From the NCBI RefSeq assembly GCF_014237455.1, contig NZ_JABZFL010000066.1:1-33230 (forward strand): DNA of 33,230 nucleotides. Direction: 5' to 3'. The stretch is from Desulfobacula sp. (GTDB taxonomy: Bacteria; Desulfobacterota; Desulfobacteria; Desulfobacterales; Desulfobacteraceae). Shown piece after piece: positions 1 through 7,603 of this stretch (the first letter of the stretch is position 1; each line of letters opens with the position of its first letter). Below the pieces are notes generated by a model. The model did no database searches. It saw nothing but the letters and a program-made list of their open reading frames with translations, and was not told the DNA's origin. The translations under genes and the position numbers were made by a program.

Positions 1-1415
1 GAGGTAGTCTTAGGTACCATATCACGGGGTGTCTTTTGTTGAAAACCCCAGGTACTTGCTTTTAAAATTCCCTCATTAGTTTGAATTAATTTTGAAAATA
101 TTAAAAGGCCTAAGTGTGCTGTCGCCCTTTTGGCTTGTTGATTTAAAAAAACGCTTTCATTGGAATGAAAAAAATTATGAAATTTGAAATGCCCATTTTC
201 AATTTGTTTTCTATCTTCTTTTAAAAACAATTTATTGTCACCAAAAGTTTCTTCTAATTTTTTTGTACTTTCAAGAAAGGTTTCGATAACCCCTTTCTCA
301 CTGTCATCCAGAATATTGAGAGTAAAGTAGCTTTGACATTTGACATCTTTTTGATCTCCAAGATTTTCAGTTTTTCCGGAATTGGTGTCTGTAACAATCT
401 TTCCCGTAAATATGCCGTGTTTATTGGAAGAATGGTCAATAATGTTCTTTGCCAACTCCTTTAATCCATAAACAAGCTTATCGGTAAATTTCCAAAGATT
501 AGTCAATTTTTTTTTGAAATCTGAAATCATGCCAATGTGGGGGGGCTTGGGGGCCTTCTTTTTATTTCCATCTATTAATTTCCCGGGTAACAGATCAGAT
601 GATAATAAGGTATAGAAAATCAGATGATAGATAGGCGGTTTGTTCTTTAGTGCGTTGAATATATGTTTAATCTTGCTATAGAATTCTTCTCCTTGTTTGA
701 AATTTAATTGACTAACTTTTATTTTGCTTTTATCAATAATTTTAAGCTCTTGCTTTAGGCTATCAGGTATTTCGTCAAACAGAAACATCTGAAGAATTTT
801 TGCTTTATGCAAGGCGCCGTAAAATGATAATTGAGATAAAATTTCCAAATAACTGAATTTGTCTTTTTTCTTAAAAAGGAACTCCCTGCAATATTGATAT
901 AGTTTTTCTCCCTTTTCACCGGTTTCACGTTCCCCTTTTTCCATTTCGTCAAGTGATTGATGGGTTATTTTTTTTTCAAACAACAAATTGTAGTTATTTT
1001 TATCAATATAGATGATGGGAAGAAATTTCTCCGAAAGGACAAATCCGTAATCTAAATTATCTTTATGCTTTCTGGGAGTATGCTCATTGCCGAAAGAATC
1101 AAAAAAAGTGAATACATCTATCCTTCCGGTAGTATAATGTGCATGCACCATAAATTGAATTAGTTTAAAAGCCACATCATTAGCTAATTTTTTTTTAAAG
1201 TGCAAAACAATTTCTAAATCTTTGCATTGTTGTTTGAAAAGGATAAAGCAGGCGATTAACAGTGTATTAATTTCCTTGATTTGTTTTTCGGCAATGATCT
1301 CAAATTTAACTTTTCCGGGAAGTCGATTTTTAATTATATTAAATTGAGTTATACACTGATTAATTTGTGGATAAGAAATTTGTTCTTCTTCTATTTTTAT
1401 TTCAAATTTTACCAT
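1..1415 (-). CDS. GHKL (histidine-kinase-like) ATPase domain protein, C-terminus cut by window edge
   Basis: Reading the minus strand from the ATG at 1415 gives an open frame of about 471 codons with no stop before the left edge; an in-frame stop lies about 45 nt upstream of the ATG. AAGG sits about 8 nt before the start. Residues 1-300 are an unrecognised AT-rich alpha/beta region containing an acidic/lysine-rich stretch. From about residue 310 the protein reads as a GHKL ATPase: the N-box-like motif ELAKNIIDHSS begins at about residue 320, and HLGLLIFSKLI near residue 440 resembles the region around the G boxes. No transmembrane segment, phospho-acceptor histidine box or receiver domain is visible, so it is probably not a classical sensor kinase; stand-alone GHKL ATPases occur in anti-sigma and conflict-type systems. 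It faces away from the adjacent integrase gene, the position and direction of a first integron cassette, but no attC can be seen. The domain call is moderately sure and the role is unknown. Confidence 0.7.
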   Translation of the reverse strand, partial: MVKFEIKIEEEQISYPQINQCITQFNIIKNRLPGKVKFEIIAEKQIKEINTLLIACFILFKQQCKDLEIVLHFKKKLANDVAFKLIQFMVHAHYTTGRIDVFTFFDSFGNEHTPRKHKDNLDYGFVLSEKFLPIIYIDKNNYNLLFEKKITHQSLDEMEKGERETGEKGEKLYQYCREFLFKKKDKFSYLEILSQLSFYGALHKAKILQMFLFDEIPDSLKQELKIIDKSKIKVSQLNFKQGEEFYSKIKHIFNALKNKPPIYHLIFYTLLSSDLLPGKLIDGNKKKAPKPPHIGMISDFKKKLTNLWKFTDKLVYGLKELAKNIIDHSSNKHGIFTGKIVTDTNSGKTENLGDQKDVKCQSYFTLNILDDSEKGVIETFLESTKKLEETFGDNKLFLKEDRKQIENGHFKFHNFFHSNESVFLNQQAKRATAHLGLLIFSKLIQTNEGILKASTWGFQQKTPRDMVPKTT

Positions 1416-1425
1416 AAGTTTGACC

Positions 1426-1536
1426 TTATTGCTGAAATCGGTCTTGATCCCATTTTGAGCTAAAAGTTATCTCAAAAAAATCTTTTGACTCGATTTCGGC
1501 CTCTGAGAAACAATTAAACCTTATTACTTTTTGCAT
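1426..1536 (-). CDS. possible 36-aa small ORF upstream of the GHKL gene
   Basis: ATG at 1536 to TAA at 1426 encodes 36 residues beginning MQKVIRFNCFSEAEIES and ending WDQDRFQQ. The stop lies 10 nt before the ATG of the GHKL ATPase gene on the same strand, so it could be a co-transcribed leader peptide or small partner. The composition looks protein-like (mixed acidic and aromatic residues), but there is no good ribosome-binding site and chance ORFs of this length are common in AT-rich DNA. No family is recognised. Confidence 0.3.
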   Translation of the reverse strand: MQKVIRFNCFSEAEIESKDFFEITFSSKWDQDRFQQ

Positions 1537-1610
1537 ACATTTCTTTTTCTATTTTTAGTGTTCATTTCACGTTAACTTAGCTCCACCATAACAAGTAATT
1601 AACCGGTTGT

Positions 1611-1689
1611 CCGCATATCATTCATCCCAATAATATTTTATTGACAATTCTCCAGTCTTATTCTATGTTTCTAACCGCATATCATTCAT
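1611..1689 (+). promoter_or_regulatory. promoter of the integrase gene flanked by a 15-bp direct repeat
   Basis: A sigma70-like promoter is visible: TTGACA at 1641-1646, a 17-nt spacer, and TATGTT at 1664-1669. The exact 15-mer CCGCATATCATTCAT occurs at 1611-1625 and again at 1675-1689, so the two copies bracket the promoter, 64 bp (about six helical turns) apart; a third partial ATATCATTC follows at 1699-1707. The arrangement suits a regulator or recombinase binding both sides. The rest of 1537-1717 shows no further gene. No GTTRRRY-type attI core was recognised. Confidence 0.55.
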
Positions 1690-1717
1690 TTTTGGATGAT
1701 ATCATTCGGAGGATACC

Positions 1718-3049
1718 ATGATGAAAACAATACCTCAAGAATTTTTAAACAGATTTAATGCTCATTTGATAAAGGCCGGGATACCTTCAAAAGATCATGG
1801 TTTTTTTAAAAAATGGCTGCGTTATTATGTTGATTTCTGTTTTAAATATGGCCATGACTCAAAGCATACTGAGAGTTTGCCCCATTTCATCAATAAACTG
1901 AGGGAGAAAAATCAAACCAGACAACAGCAGAAGCAGGCCTATGACTCCATACTCATTTATTATGCAATGCATAATATTCATTCGGACTGGTCCCAAAAAT
2001 TACCTCTGGAAAATGAAACTGGAAAACAGGTTTCGGCTGTCAGCGAACAGGTGGTTTCTTATCCTGTAAATGATGAATCTCTTAATCCTGGCTGGCAATC
2101 GGTTTATAACCGGATGAGCAATGAAATCAAGGTTCGGCATTATTCTCCAAAAACGCTTAAAGCTTACAGTAAATGGGTGTCTAAATTTAAAAGTTTTGTT
2201 AAAAATAAAGCACTTGAGCAATTGTCACCTGAAGATGTTAAACAGTTTTTAACTTATCTGGCAGTTGAACAGCATTGTTCTGCATCTGCTCAAAATCAGG
2301 CTTTTAACGGGCTTTTGTTTTTTTTCAGGCATATCCTTAAAAAAGAGTTTGGAAAAATAGATGGCGTGGTCAGGGCGAAAAGAAAACCTTATATTCCGGT
2401 TGTATTATCCCGTAAAGAGATTGATCTGATTATTAAAAAACTCAGACATCCTTATGATCTTATTGTAAAATTGCTGTATGGCTGTGGATTGCGATTGTCC
2501 GAGTGCATGAATATCCGGATGAATAATTTGAATTTTGATGCCCGTATTTTAACTATTCATGATGGCAAAGGAAAAAAAGACCGGTCCCTGCCGCTGCCGG
2601 AAACGATTATGTCTGATTTGGCCGGCCAGGTTGGTCTGGTAAAAAAAATGCATTTGAAAGATCTTGATAATGGGTTTGCCGGGGTGTTTATGTTTGATGC
2701 CATGGAAAAAAAATCTAAATATATCGGCCAGGAATTTAACTGGCAATGGCTGTTTCCGGCCAGGGAATTGACCTATGTTGCCGAAAGAAAAGAATACCGT
2801 CGGTCTCATTTACATGATCGCCATGTTCAAAAAGCAATTAAATCTGTTGTTAACCGGCTGCAACTCAATAAACGGGCGACACCTCATACATTCCGTCACA
2901 GTTTTGCCAGTCATTTGCTGCAGGCAAATTATGATATCAGGACGATTCAGGAACTTTTGGGACACAGTGATGTGAGAACAACAATGATTTATACGCATAC
3001 TGTCAAATCCAGGACTATCAAGGAATCAAAGAGCCCGCTGGATTTGTAG
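1718..3049 (+). CDS. intI-like: integron-integrase-like tyrosine recombinase with extra N-terminal domain
   Basis: 443-aa site-specific recombinase expected to cut and rejoin DNA through a catalytic tyrosine. The C-terminal catalytic domain has the first Arg in YGCGLRLSE, a lysine in the beta-hairpin GKGKKDR, HTFRHSF, and LGHSDVRTTMIYTH with Tyr near residue 425. Between the two arginine boxes it carries the segment typical of integron integrases (WQWLFPA, then RRSHLHDRHVQKA), and it ends in SPLDL, as IntI proteins do. A core-binding SAM-like domain spans about residues 130-215. Residues 1-110 form an additional domain absent from the 320-340-aa class 1-3 IntI proteins. GGAGG at 1708-1712 sets the first of two adjacent ATGs as the start. 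It is divergent from the GHKL gene, as intI is from its cassettes. It could instead be a free-standing IntI-like recombinase without an array. Confidence 0.88.
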   Translation: MMKTIPQEFLNRFNAHLIKAGIPSKDHGFFKKWLRYYVDFCFKYGHDSKHTESLPHFINKLREKNQTRQQQKQAYDSILIYYAMHNIHSDWSQKLPLENETGKQVSAVSEQVVSYPVNDESLNPGWQSVYNRMSNEIKVRHYSPKTLKAYSKWVSKFKSFVKNKALEQLSPEDVKQFLTYLAVEQHCSASAQNQAFNGLLFFFRHILKKEFGKIDGVVRAKRKPYIPVVLSRKEIDLIIKKLRHPYDLIVKLLYGCGLRLSECMNIRMNNLNFDARILTIHDGKGKKDRSLPLPETIMSDLAGQVGLVKKMHLKDLDNGFAGVFMFDAMEKKSKYIGQEFNWQWLFPARELTYVAERKEYRRSHLHDRHVQKAIKSVVNRLQLNKRATPHTFRHSFASHLLQANYDIRTIQELLGHSDVRTTMIYTHTVKSRTIKESKSPLDL

Positions 3050-3198
3050 CTGGCGGACTATTGGCACTGCTCCGCTCTGTCGGTTACAATTTTCGCAACT
3101 CGAGATTAGTGAAACAAAACAATTTTACTACTGGTTTATCTAGTATATGAGGATGGCGGAAAAATCAATCAGGGAAAACCCCTAGTTTTGATATTTTT
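3050..3198. other. intergenic, convergent genes; no clear signal
   Basis: Spacer between the end of the integrase gene and the end of nqrF. A weak GCGGA...TCCGC pairing is seen just after the integrase stop and a short GGG/CCC hairpin near 3170-3180. Neither has the length or T-run of a convincing terminator, and I could not identify an attC site. Confidence 0.4.
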
Positions 3199-4410
3199 TT
3201 AAAATTTATCATAAAAGATCATGTCGTCTTCTACACCGAGGTCATATAATGCAGTGATAATGGCATTGATCATGGGGGGCGGGCCGCAAAGGTAGAATTC
3301 TATCTCTGTGGGATCCTCATGTTTGCAAAGATAAGCATCACACAGATGGGTGTGGATAAATCCGGTCAGACCATCCCAGTGGTCTTCTTCGTCTGGATTT
3401 GAAAGAGCGACATGATAGGTGAAATTATCATGTCTTTTTTCAAGGTCCTTGAAAACATCGTCATAAAACATCTCTTTTTTAGATCTGGCGCCATACCAGA
3501 AAGAGACTTTCCGATTTGAATGGGCCCCGTCAAGCTGGTGGAGGATGTGGCTTCTTAAGGGGGCCATGCCCGCACCGCCGCCGACAAAACACATTTCATT
3601 GTCTGTATCTTTGGCCATGAAATCGCCGTAAGGACCGCTGATGGTTACCTTGTCCCCGGGTTCCAGGCCGAAAATATAGGAGGACCCGAATCCCGGCGGG
3701 AGGCCTTGTGTTCCCGGTGGCGGGGTGGCAATCCTGACATTCATCATCATGATTTTATTATCATGGGGCGGGTTGGCAAGAGAGTATGCTCGAAATCCCG
3801 ATTTAATGCCCTTTGCGGCGAGTTCCAGAAAATTGTATTTTTTCCATTCACTCACATATTTGCTTTCAATATGAAAGTCTTTGAACATCAGATCATATTC
3901 AGGCACATCAATCTGGATATAGGCACCAGCCTTAAAATCAATGGGGGTTGCAGGTTTGAGTACCAGTTCTTTGATAAAGGTGGCTACGTTATGATTTGAT
4001 ACCACTGTGGCATCGACTTTTTTGATTCCGAATATGGACTCGGGTATTTTTATCTGAAGGTTATTTTTTACTTTCAACTGGCAGGACAGGCGCTTGTTGG
4101 CAAGTTTGTCTTTTCTTGTGAGATGGGCAAGTTCTGTGGGCAGGATGCTGCCGCCGCCTTCAATGATTTCACACTTGCACATGCCGCAGGAGCCTGAGCC
4201 GCCGCAGGCAGAGGGCAGGAAAATATCTTTCTGGGACAGGGCCGATAACAGGGATGGATTGCCGGAAATCTTTAAGGTTTCATCTTTATTGCCATTGATG
4301 GTGATTTTAAATTCACCCGAGCTTGTCACCTTGGATTCAACAAAGAGGAGCACTGTAACAAGGATCAGAATCACCCCTGTAAAAACCAGTATGCTTAAGA
4401 TGTATAACAA
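3199..4410 (-). CDS. nqrF: Na+-translocating NADH:quinone oxidoreductase subunit F
   Basis: NADH-oxidising entry subunit of Na+-NQR: hydride passes from NADH to FAD, then to a 2Fe-2S cluster and onward to the membrane subunits. Residues 3-24 are one N-terminal membrane helix. A plant-type 2Fe-2S domain follows with C69, C75, C78 and C110 (CGGSGSCGMC). The FAD-binding motif is RAYSLAN; the NAD-binding half has GGGAGMAPLRSH and the YLCGPPPM signature. At 403 aa it is of normal length. The start is TTG at 4410, supported by AAGGAGAG 8 nt upstream; this ribosome-binding site overlaps the stop of nqrE. Last gene of the nqrABCDEF operon. The presence of NqrF and NqrA rather than RnfB/C/G separates it from an Rnf complex. 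Confidence 0.96.
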   Translation of the reverse strand: MLYILSILVFTGVILILVTVLLFVESKVTSSGEFKITINGNKDETLKISGNPSLLSALSQKDIFLPSACGGSGSCGMCKCEIIEGGGSILPTELAHLTRKDKLANKRLSCQLKVKNNLQIKIPESIFGIKKVDATVVSNHNVATFIKELVLKPATPIDFKAGAYIQIDVPEYDLMFKDFHIESKYVSEWKKYNFLELAAKGIKSGFRAYSLANPPHDNKIMMMNVRIATPPPGTQGLPPGFGSSYIFGLEPGDKVTISGPYGDFMAKDTDNEMCFVGGGAGMAPLRSHILHQLDGAHSNRKVSFWYGARSKKEMFYDDVFKDLEKRHDNFTYHVALSNPDEEDHWDGLTGFIHTHLCDAYLCKHEDPTEIEFYLCGPPPMINAIITALYDLGVEDDMIFYDKF

Positions 4411-4425
4411 TTTTATCTCTCCTTG

Positions 4426-5034
4426 TTAAAGGGTGATCCCTGAGAACATCATAAATGTCATGGCCATAAGACCTGCAATAATCATGGTGATGCCAAATCC
4501 TTCTAGTCCTTTGGGGACGTCCGCATACCGGGTTTTTTTCCTGATGGCAGCCATGGATACGATGGCCAGCATCCAGCCGGTTCCGGAGCCTGCTCCAAAG
4601 ACAATGGATTCGATAAAGGTATAATGCCGCTCCACCATGAAAAGCGAAGTTCCAAGGATGGCACAGTTCACGGCGATCAATGGTAAAAATACCCCCAGGG
4701 TTGCGTAAAGCAGGGGTGAATATTTATCAATGACCATTTCAACGGCCTGGACAATAGCGGCGATGACGGCAATAAAGGTGATGAATTTTAAAAAACTTAA
4801 ATCAAGGTCGGGGAATCCAGCCCAGGCCAGCGCTCCGGGGGCGAGAAGCCCGTGATAAATGATCCAGTTAACAGGGCTTGTTACCGTTAATACGAAAATG
4901 ACAGCAAATCCCAGGCCCGTTGCTATCTCAACATTTTTTGAGACCGCGATAAAAGAACACATCCCAAGAAAATAGGCCAGAAGAATATTACCGATAAATA
5001 CAGAATTAATAAACAGAATTAATAGATCACCCAT
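4426..5034 (-). CDS. nqrE: Na+-NQR subunit E
   Basis: 202-aa integral membrane subunit with six predicted hydrophobic helices, homologous to RnfA and paralogous to NqrD. NqrD and NqrE form an inverted-topology pair that holds an intramembrane iron-sulfur centre and part of the sodium path. Cysteines in helices I and IV (YFLGMCSF near residue 26 and VNCAILG near residue 120) are those expected to bind the centre. AAGGA about 8 nt before the ATG supports the start. 18 nt downstream of nqrD and 15 nt upstream of nqrF. Confidence 0.95.
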   Translation of the reverse strand: MGDLLILFINSVFIGNILLAYFLGMCSFIAVSKNVEIATGLGFAVIFVLTVTSPVNWIIYHGLLAPGALAWAGFPDLDLSFLKFITFIAVIAAIVQAVEMVIDKYSPLLYATLGVFLPLIAVNCAILGTSLFMVERHYTFIESIVFGAGSGTGWMLAIVSMAAIRKKTRYADVPKGLEGFGITMIIAGLMAMTFMMFSGITL

Positions 5035-5052
5035 GTGTATTCCTTACCTTTC

Positions 5053-5691
5053 CTACTTATATGTTCCGGGCTTTGATATTCCGGGCAGGCTGTTTTTCAG
5101 CCAGACCAGCAATCCGATAATGAAAAAAGCCCCGGGTGCCAGTACCATGAGGCCCATGTTCTGGTATCCGGCATCAAAGATGAATTGCGGGATAATGTTG
5201 AACCCTAAAAATTTACCCGATCCTAAAAGCTCTCTTAAAAAAGCCACTGTAACCAGTACCAGGCTGTAACCGAGCCCGTTTCCAATACCGTCAAAAAAAG
5301 ACGCCAGAGGCTTGTTGGCAAGGGCAAAGGCTTCGGCCCTTCCAAGAACAATGCAATTGGTGATAATCAGACCGACAAAAATTGATAATTGTTTTGAAAT
5401 ATCGTAAAAAAAGGCTTTCAATATCTGGTCGGTAATAATGACAAGGGAAGAAATAATAGCAAGCTCCACAATGATCCTGATATTGGAGGGGATTTTTTTC
5501 CTCAAAGAAGAGATGATCAGGCTGGAAAAGGCGGTCACTGTTGTAAGCGCAATGCCCATGACAATAGAGGTGGACATTTTGACCGTGACAGCAAGGGCGG
5601 AACAAATCCCCAACACCTGATAGGCAACGGGATTCTCCTTCCAGATGCCTCTGGTCACGATTTCTCTATAGTTTGTTTTCTCTTCGGACAT
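5053..5691 (-). CDS. nqrD: Na+-NQR subunit D
   Basis: 212-aa six-helix membrane protein, homologous to RnfE and paralogous to NqrE. Family features seen are the first-helix cysteine in [10 protein letters not shown] and the fourth-helix cysteine in [11 protein letters not shown]; these pair with the NqrE cysteines to bind an iron-sulfur centre between the subunits. Start ATG at 5691 with AGGAT upstream. Lies 21 nt after nqrC. Length is standard. Confidence 0.95.
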   Translation of the reverse strand: MSEEKTNYREIVTRGIWKENPVAYQVLGICSALAVTVKMSTSIVMGIALTTVTAFSSLIISSLRKKIPSNIRIIVELAIISSLVIITDQILKAFFYDISKQLSIFVGLIITNCIVLGRAEAFALANKPLASFFDGIGNGLGYSLVLVTVAFLRELLGSGKFLGFNIIPQFIFDAGYQNMGLMVLAPGAFFIIGLLVWLKNSLPGISKPGTYK

Positions 5692-5712
5692 GATGAATCC
5701 TATCCTTTTTGT

Positions 5713-6447
5713 TTATTTTTCCACTTTTTTTGTTTTAAGCTGTTTCTGCCTGAATGTGATGGACACGGAATCATACTTGATCAGGGTCTGTTTTATCCCT
5801 TGTGAAAGATATTTGCCGGTCAGTGTTGCTCCTGAAATTCCGTCCACATAATGGGCTTGTTTGTCTTTGGGAAGATTGGAAGCTTTCCCTTTGGCAATGC
5901 CCACTGAAACAAATTTATTTTCAGAGTTTAATATTTTCTTGCCTTTAAAGCTTTTCTGAAACCAGGCGCTTTCTATTTCACCGCCTAACCCGGGAGTTTC
6001 CGAATGGCTGAAAATTGAAAATCCTGATACGGTCTGGCCATCATTTTCAAAGGCCAGATACCCTTGTATTTTTCCCCATAGTCCCCGGGTGTTGATGGGA
6101 AGGATATACCCTTTTATTACGCCATCCTCCTGGAAGAAATAGAGGTTCAAAGAATCGGGGACATAATTTTCAATGATTTTCCCCTGGTTATCGACCGTGA
6201 TTTCCCTGATATGGGCACTATAAAGTTCATTTATTTTTTCTGTAGAAGGCTTTTTTTTGTCAATCAGATCAGCGGCTTTAAGAATATTAATTTTTTTATC
6301 AAGTTCCATATTGGCCATCTGAAATCCCTTTAACCCGACTGCGGCAGCCGTAATCATCATGCTGCAGACGACAGAGAGCAGCAGGGCAAACATGACAACA
6401 TTTTTTTTGCTGTTTTTATCTGGATTTTTATCTGGGATTTCAGACAT
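5713..6447 (-). CDS. nqrC: Na+-NQR subunit C (covalent FMN)
   Basis: Subunit that carries FMN linked by a phosphoester bond to a threonine. The flavinylation motif SGAT is present (DGISGATLTGKYL near the C-terminus), followed by the usual QGIKQTL segment. One N-terminal membrane helix lies at about residues 16-38. I take the ATG at 6447 as the start (244 aa, beginning MSEIPDK) rather than an in-frame start at 6504: AAGGA lies 7 nt before 6447, and the longer form would overlap nqrB by 65 nt instead of 8. The 8-nt overlap suggests translational coupling with nqrB. Confidence 0.94.
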   Translation of the reverse strand: MSEIPDKNPDKNSKKNVVMFALLLSVVCSMMITAAAVGLKGFQMANMELDKKINILKAADLIDKKKPSTEKINELYSAHIREITVDNQGKIIENYVPDSLNLYFFQEDGVIKGYILPINTRGLWGKIQGYLAFENDGQTVSGFSIFSHSETPGLGGEIESAWFQKSFKGKKILNSENKFVSVGIAKGKASNLPKDKQAHYVDGISGATLTGKYLSQGIKQTLIKYDSVSITFRQKQLKTKKVEK

Positions 6448-7600
6448 TGGGTATCCTTTTTGATGCAGTATATTTAACCACAATATGATCCAGCATCGGG
6501 GCAAACACGTTCATAAAAAGAATGGCAAGCATAGTGCCTTCAACAAAAGCCGGGTTGGCCACCCGGATGGTAATAGTTAAAAATCCGATTAAAAAGCCGA
6601 ATATCCATCGCCCCGGGTTGGTGCCGGGTGCACTGACAGGATCTGTGGCCATAAATGATATGCCGAATAAGAATCCACCGGCACAAAGATGGAATAAGGG
6701 GCCTGCATTCATCCAGGAGTCACTGCCGCCGGGAATCAGGTAAAAAATAAGGGAGGTAACAATTAATCCGGCAATCCCGCCGATAATGATCCTGAAGTTT
6801 GCAATTTTTGTGATGATCAGGAACAAGGCGCCAAGGATGCAGCATAAAGCCGAAGTCTCGCCAATACTTCCCGGTACAAACCCGAGAAAAAGATTGGATA
6901 AGCTGAACCCTGAATCGGAAAGGGCAGACGTTATTTTTTCACCTTCCGGGGCTAAAACAGACAGCGCGGTCGCTCCACTGACACCGTCCACTGCACTCTT
7001 TGCTGCCACCCAGACGTCTCCGGACATGGAAACAGGATAAGAGAAAAACAAAAAGGCCCTTCCTGTCAGTGCCGGGTTTAAAAAGTTTCGACCCGTTCCG
7101 CCAAACACTTCTTTGCCGATCACCACACCAAATGAAATCCCTACGGCCACCTGCCATAAAGGAATGGTTGCCGGAAGGGTTAAGGGAAATAAAAGCCCGG
7201 TAACGAGAAACCCTTCACTGATTTTATGTTTCCGGATAACGGCAAAGAGAATTTCCCATAAAAAGCCCACCGTATAAGAGACAATGATGATGGGCAGAAC
7301 ATATCTTGAACCCAGCCAAAAAGCCTGGAAAAAAGTATAGGATTCCCCCCGGGCAAGTCCTGCCTGAAACCCGGTATTGTAAATGCCGAATATCAGGACG
7401 GGCAGAAGGGAAATGAGAACAAAACTCATAAACCGCTTCAGGTCAAGGCTGTCCCTGACAAACGGAGTGTGTTTGGTTTTCGGTGAAGGGAAAAAGAAAA
7501 ATGTTTTTGTGGCATCAAAAAGAGGTTTTAACCGGTTGAATTTTCCTGAACCTGTAAAATATTTTTCACTTGAGTTCACTAGTTTTTTTAAAGGATTCAT
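6440..7600 (-). CDS. nqrB: Na+-NQR subunit B (membrane, FMN)
   Basis: 386-aa multi-helix membrane subunit, homologous to RnfD, that binds a covalent FMN on a threonine and, in the family, riboflavin; it contains the main sodium translocation path. The FMN attachment motif SGAT is seen as DGVSGATALSVL near residue 200. The segment GREVFGG-like GKEVFGGTGRNFLNPALTGR is characteristic. About nine to ten hydrophobic segments are visible. It starts 3 nt after nqrA and overlaps nqrC by 8 nt. Confidence 0.95.
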   Translation of the reverse strand: MNPLKKLVNSSEKYFTGSGKFNRLKPLFDATKTFFFFPSPKTKHTPFVRDSLDLKRFMSFVLISLLPVLIFGIYNTGFQAGLARGESYTFFQAFWLGSRYVLPIIIVSYTVGFLWEILFAVIRKHKISEGFLVTGLLFPLTLPATIPLWQVAVGISFGVVIGKEVFGGTGRNFLNPALTGRAFLFFSYPVSMSGDVWVAAKSAVDGVSGATALSVLAPEGEKITSALSDSGFSLSNLFLGFVPGSIGETSALCCILGALFLIITKIANFRIIIGGIAGLIVTSLIFYLIPGGSDSWMNAGPLFHLCAGGFLFGISFMATDPVSAPGTNPGRWIFGFLIGFLTITIRVANPAFVEGTMLAILFMNVFAPMLDHIVVKYTASKRIPNV

Positions 7601-7603
7601 ACC

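Noticed and set aside
1450-1717. attI recombination site for the IntI-like integrase
   Set aside because: No GTTRRRY core in a suitable place on either strand, so no att site is claimed.
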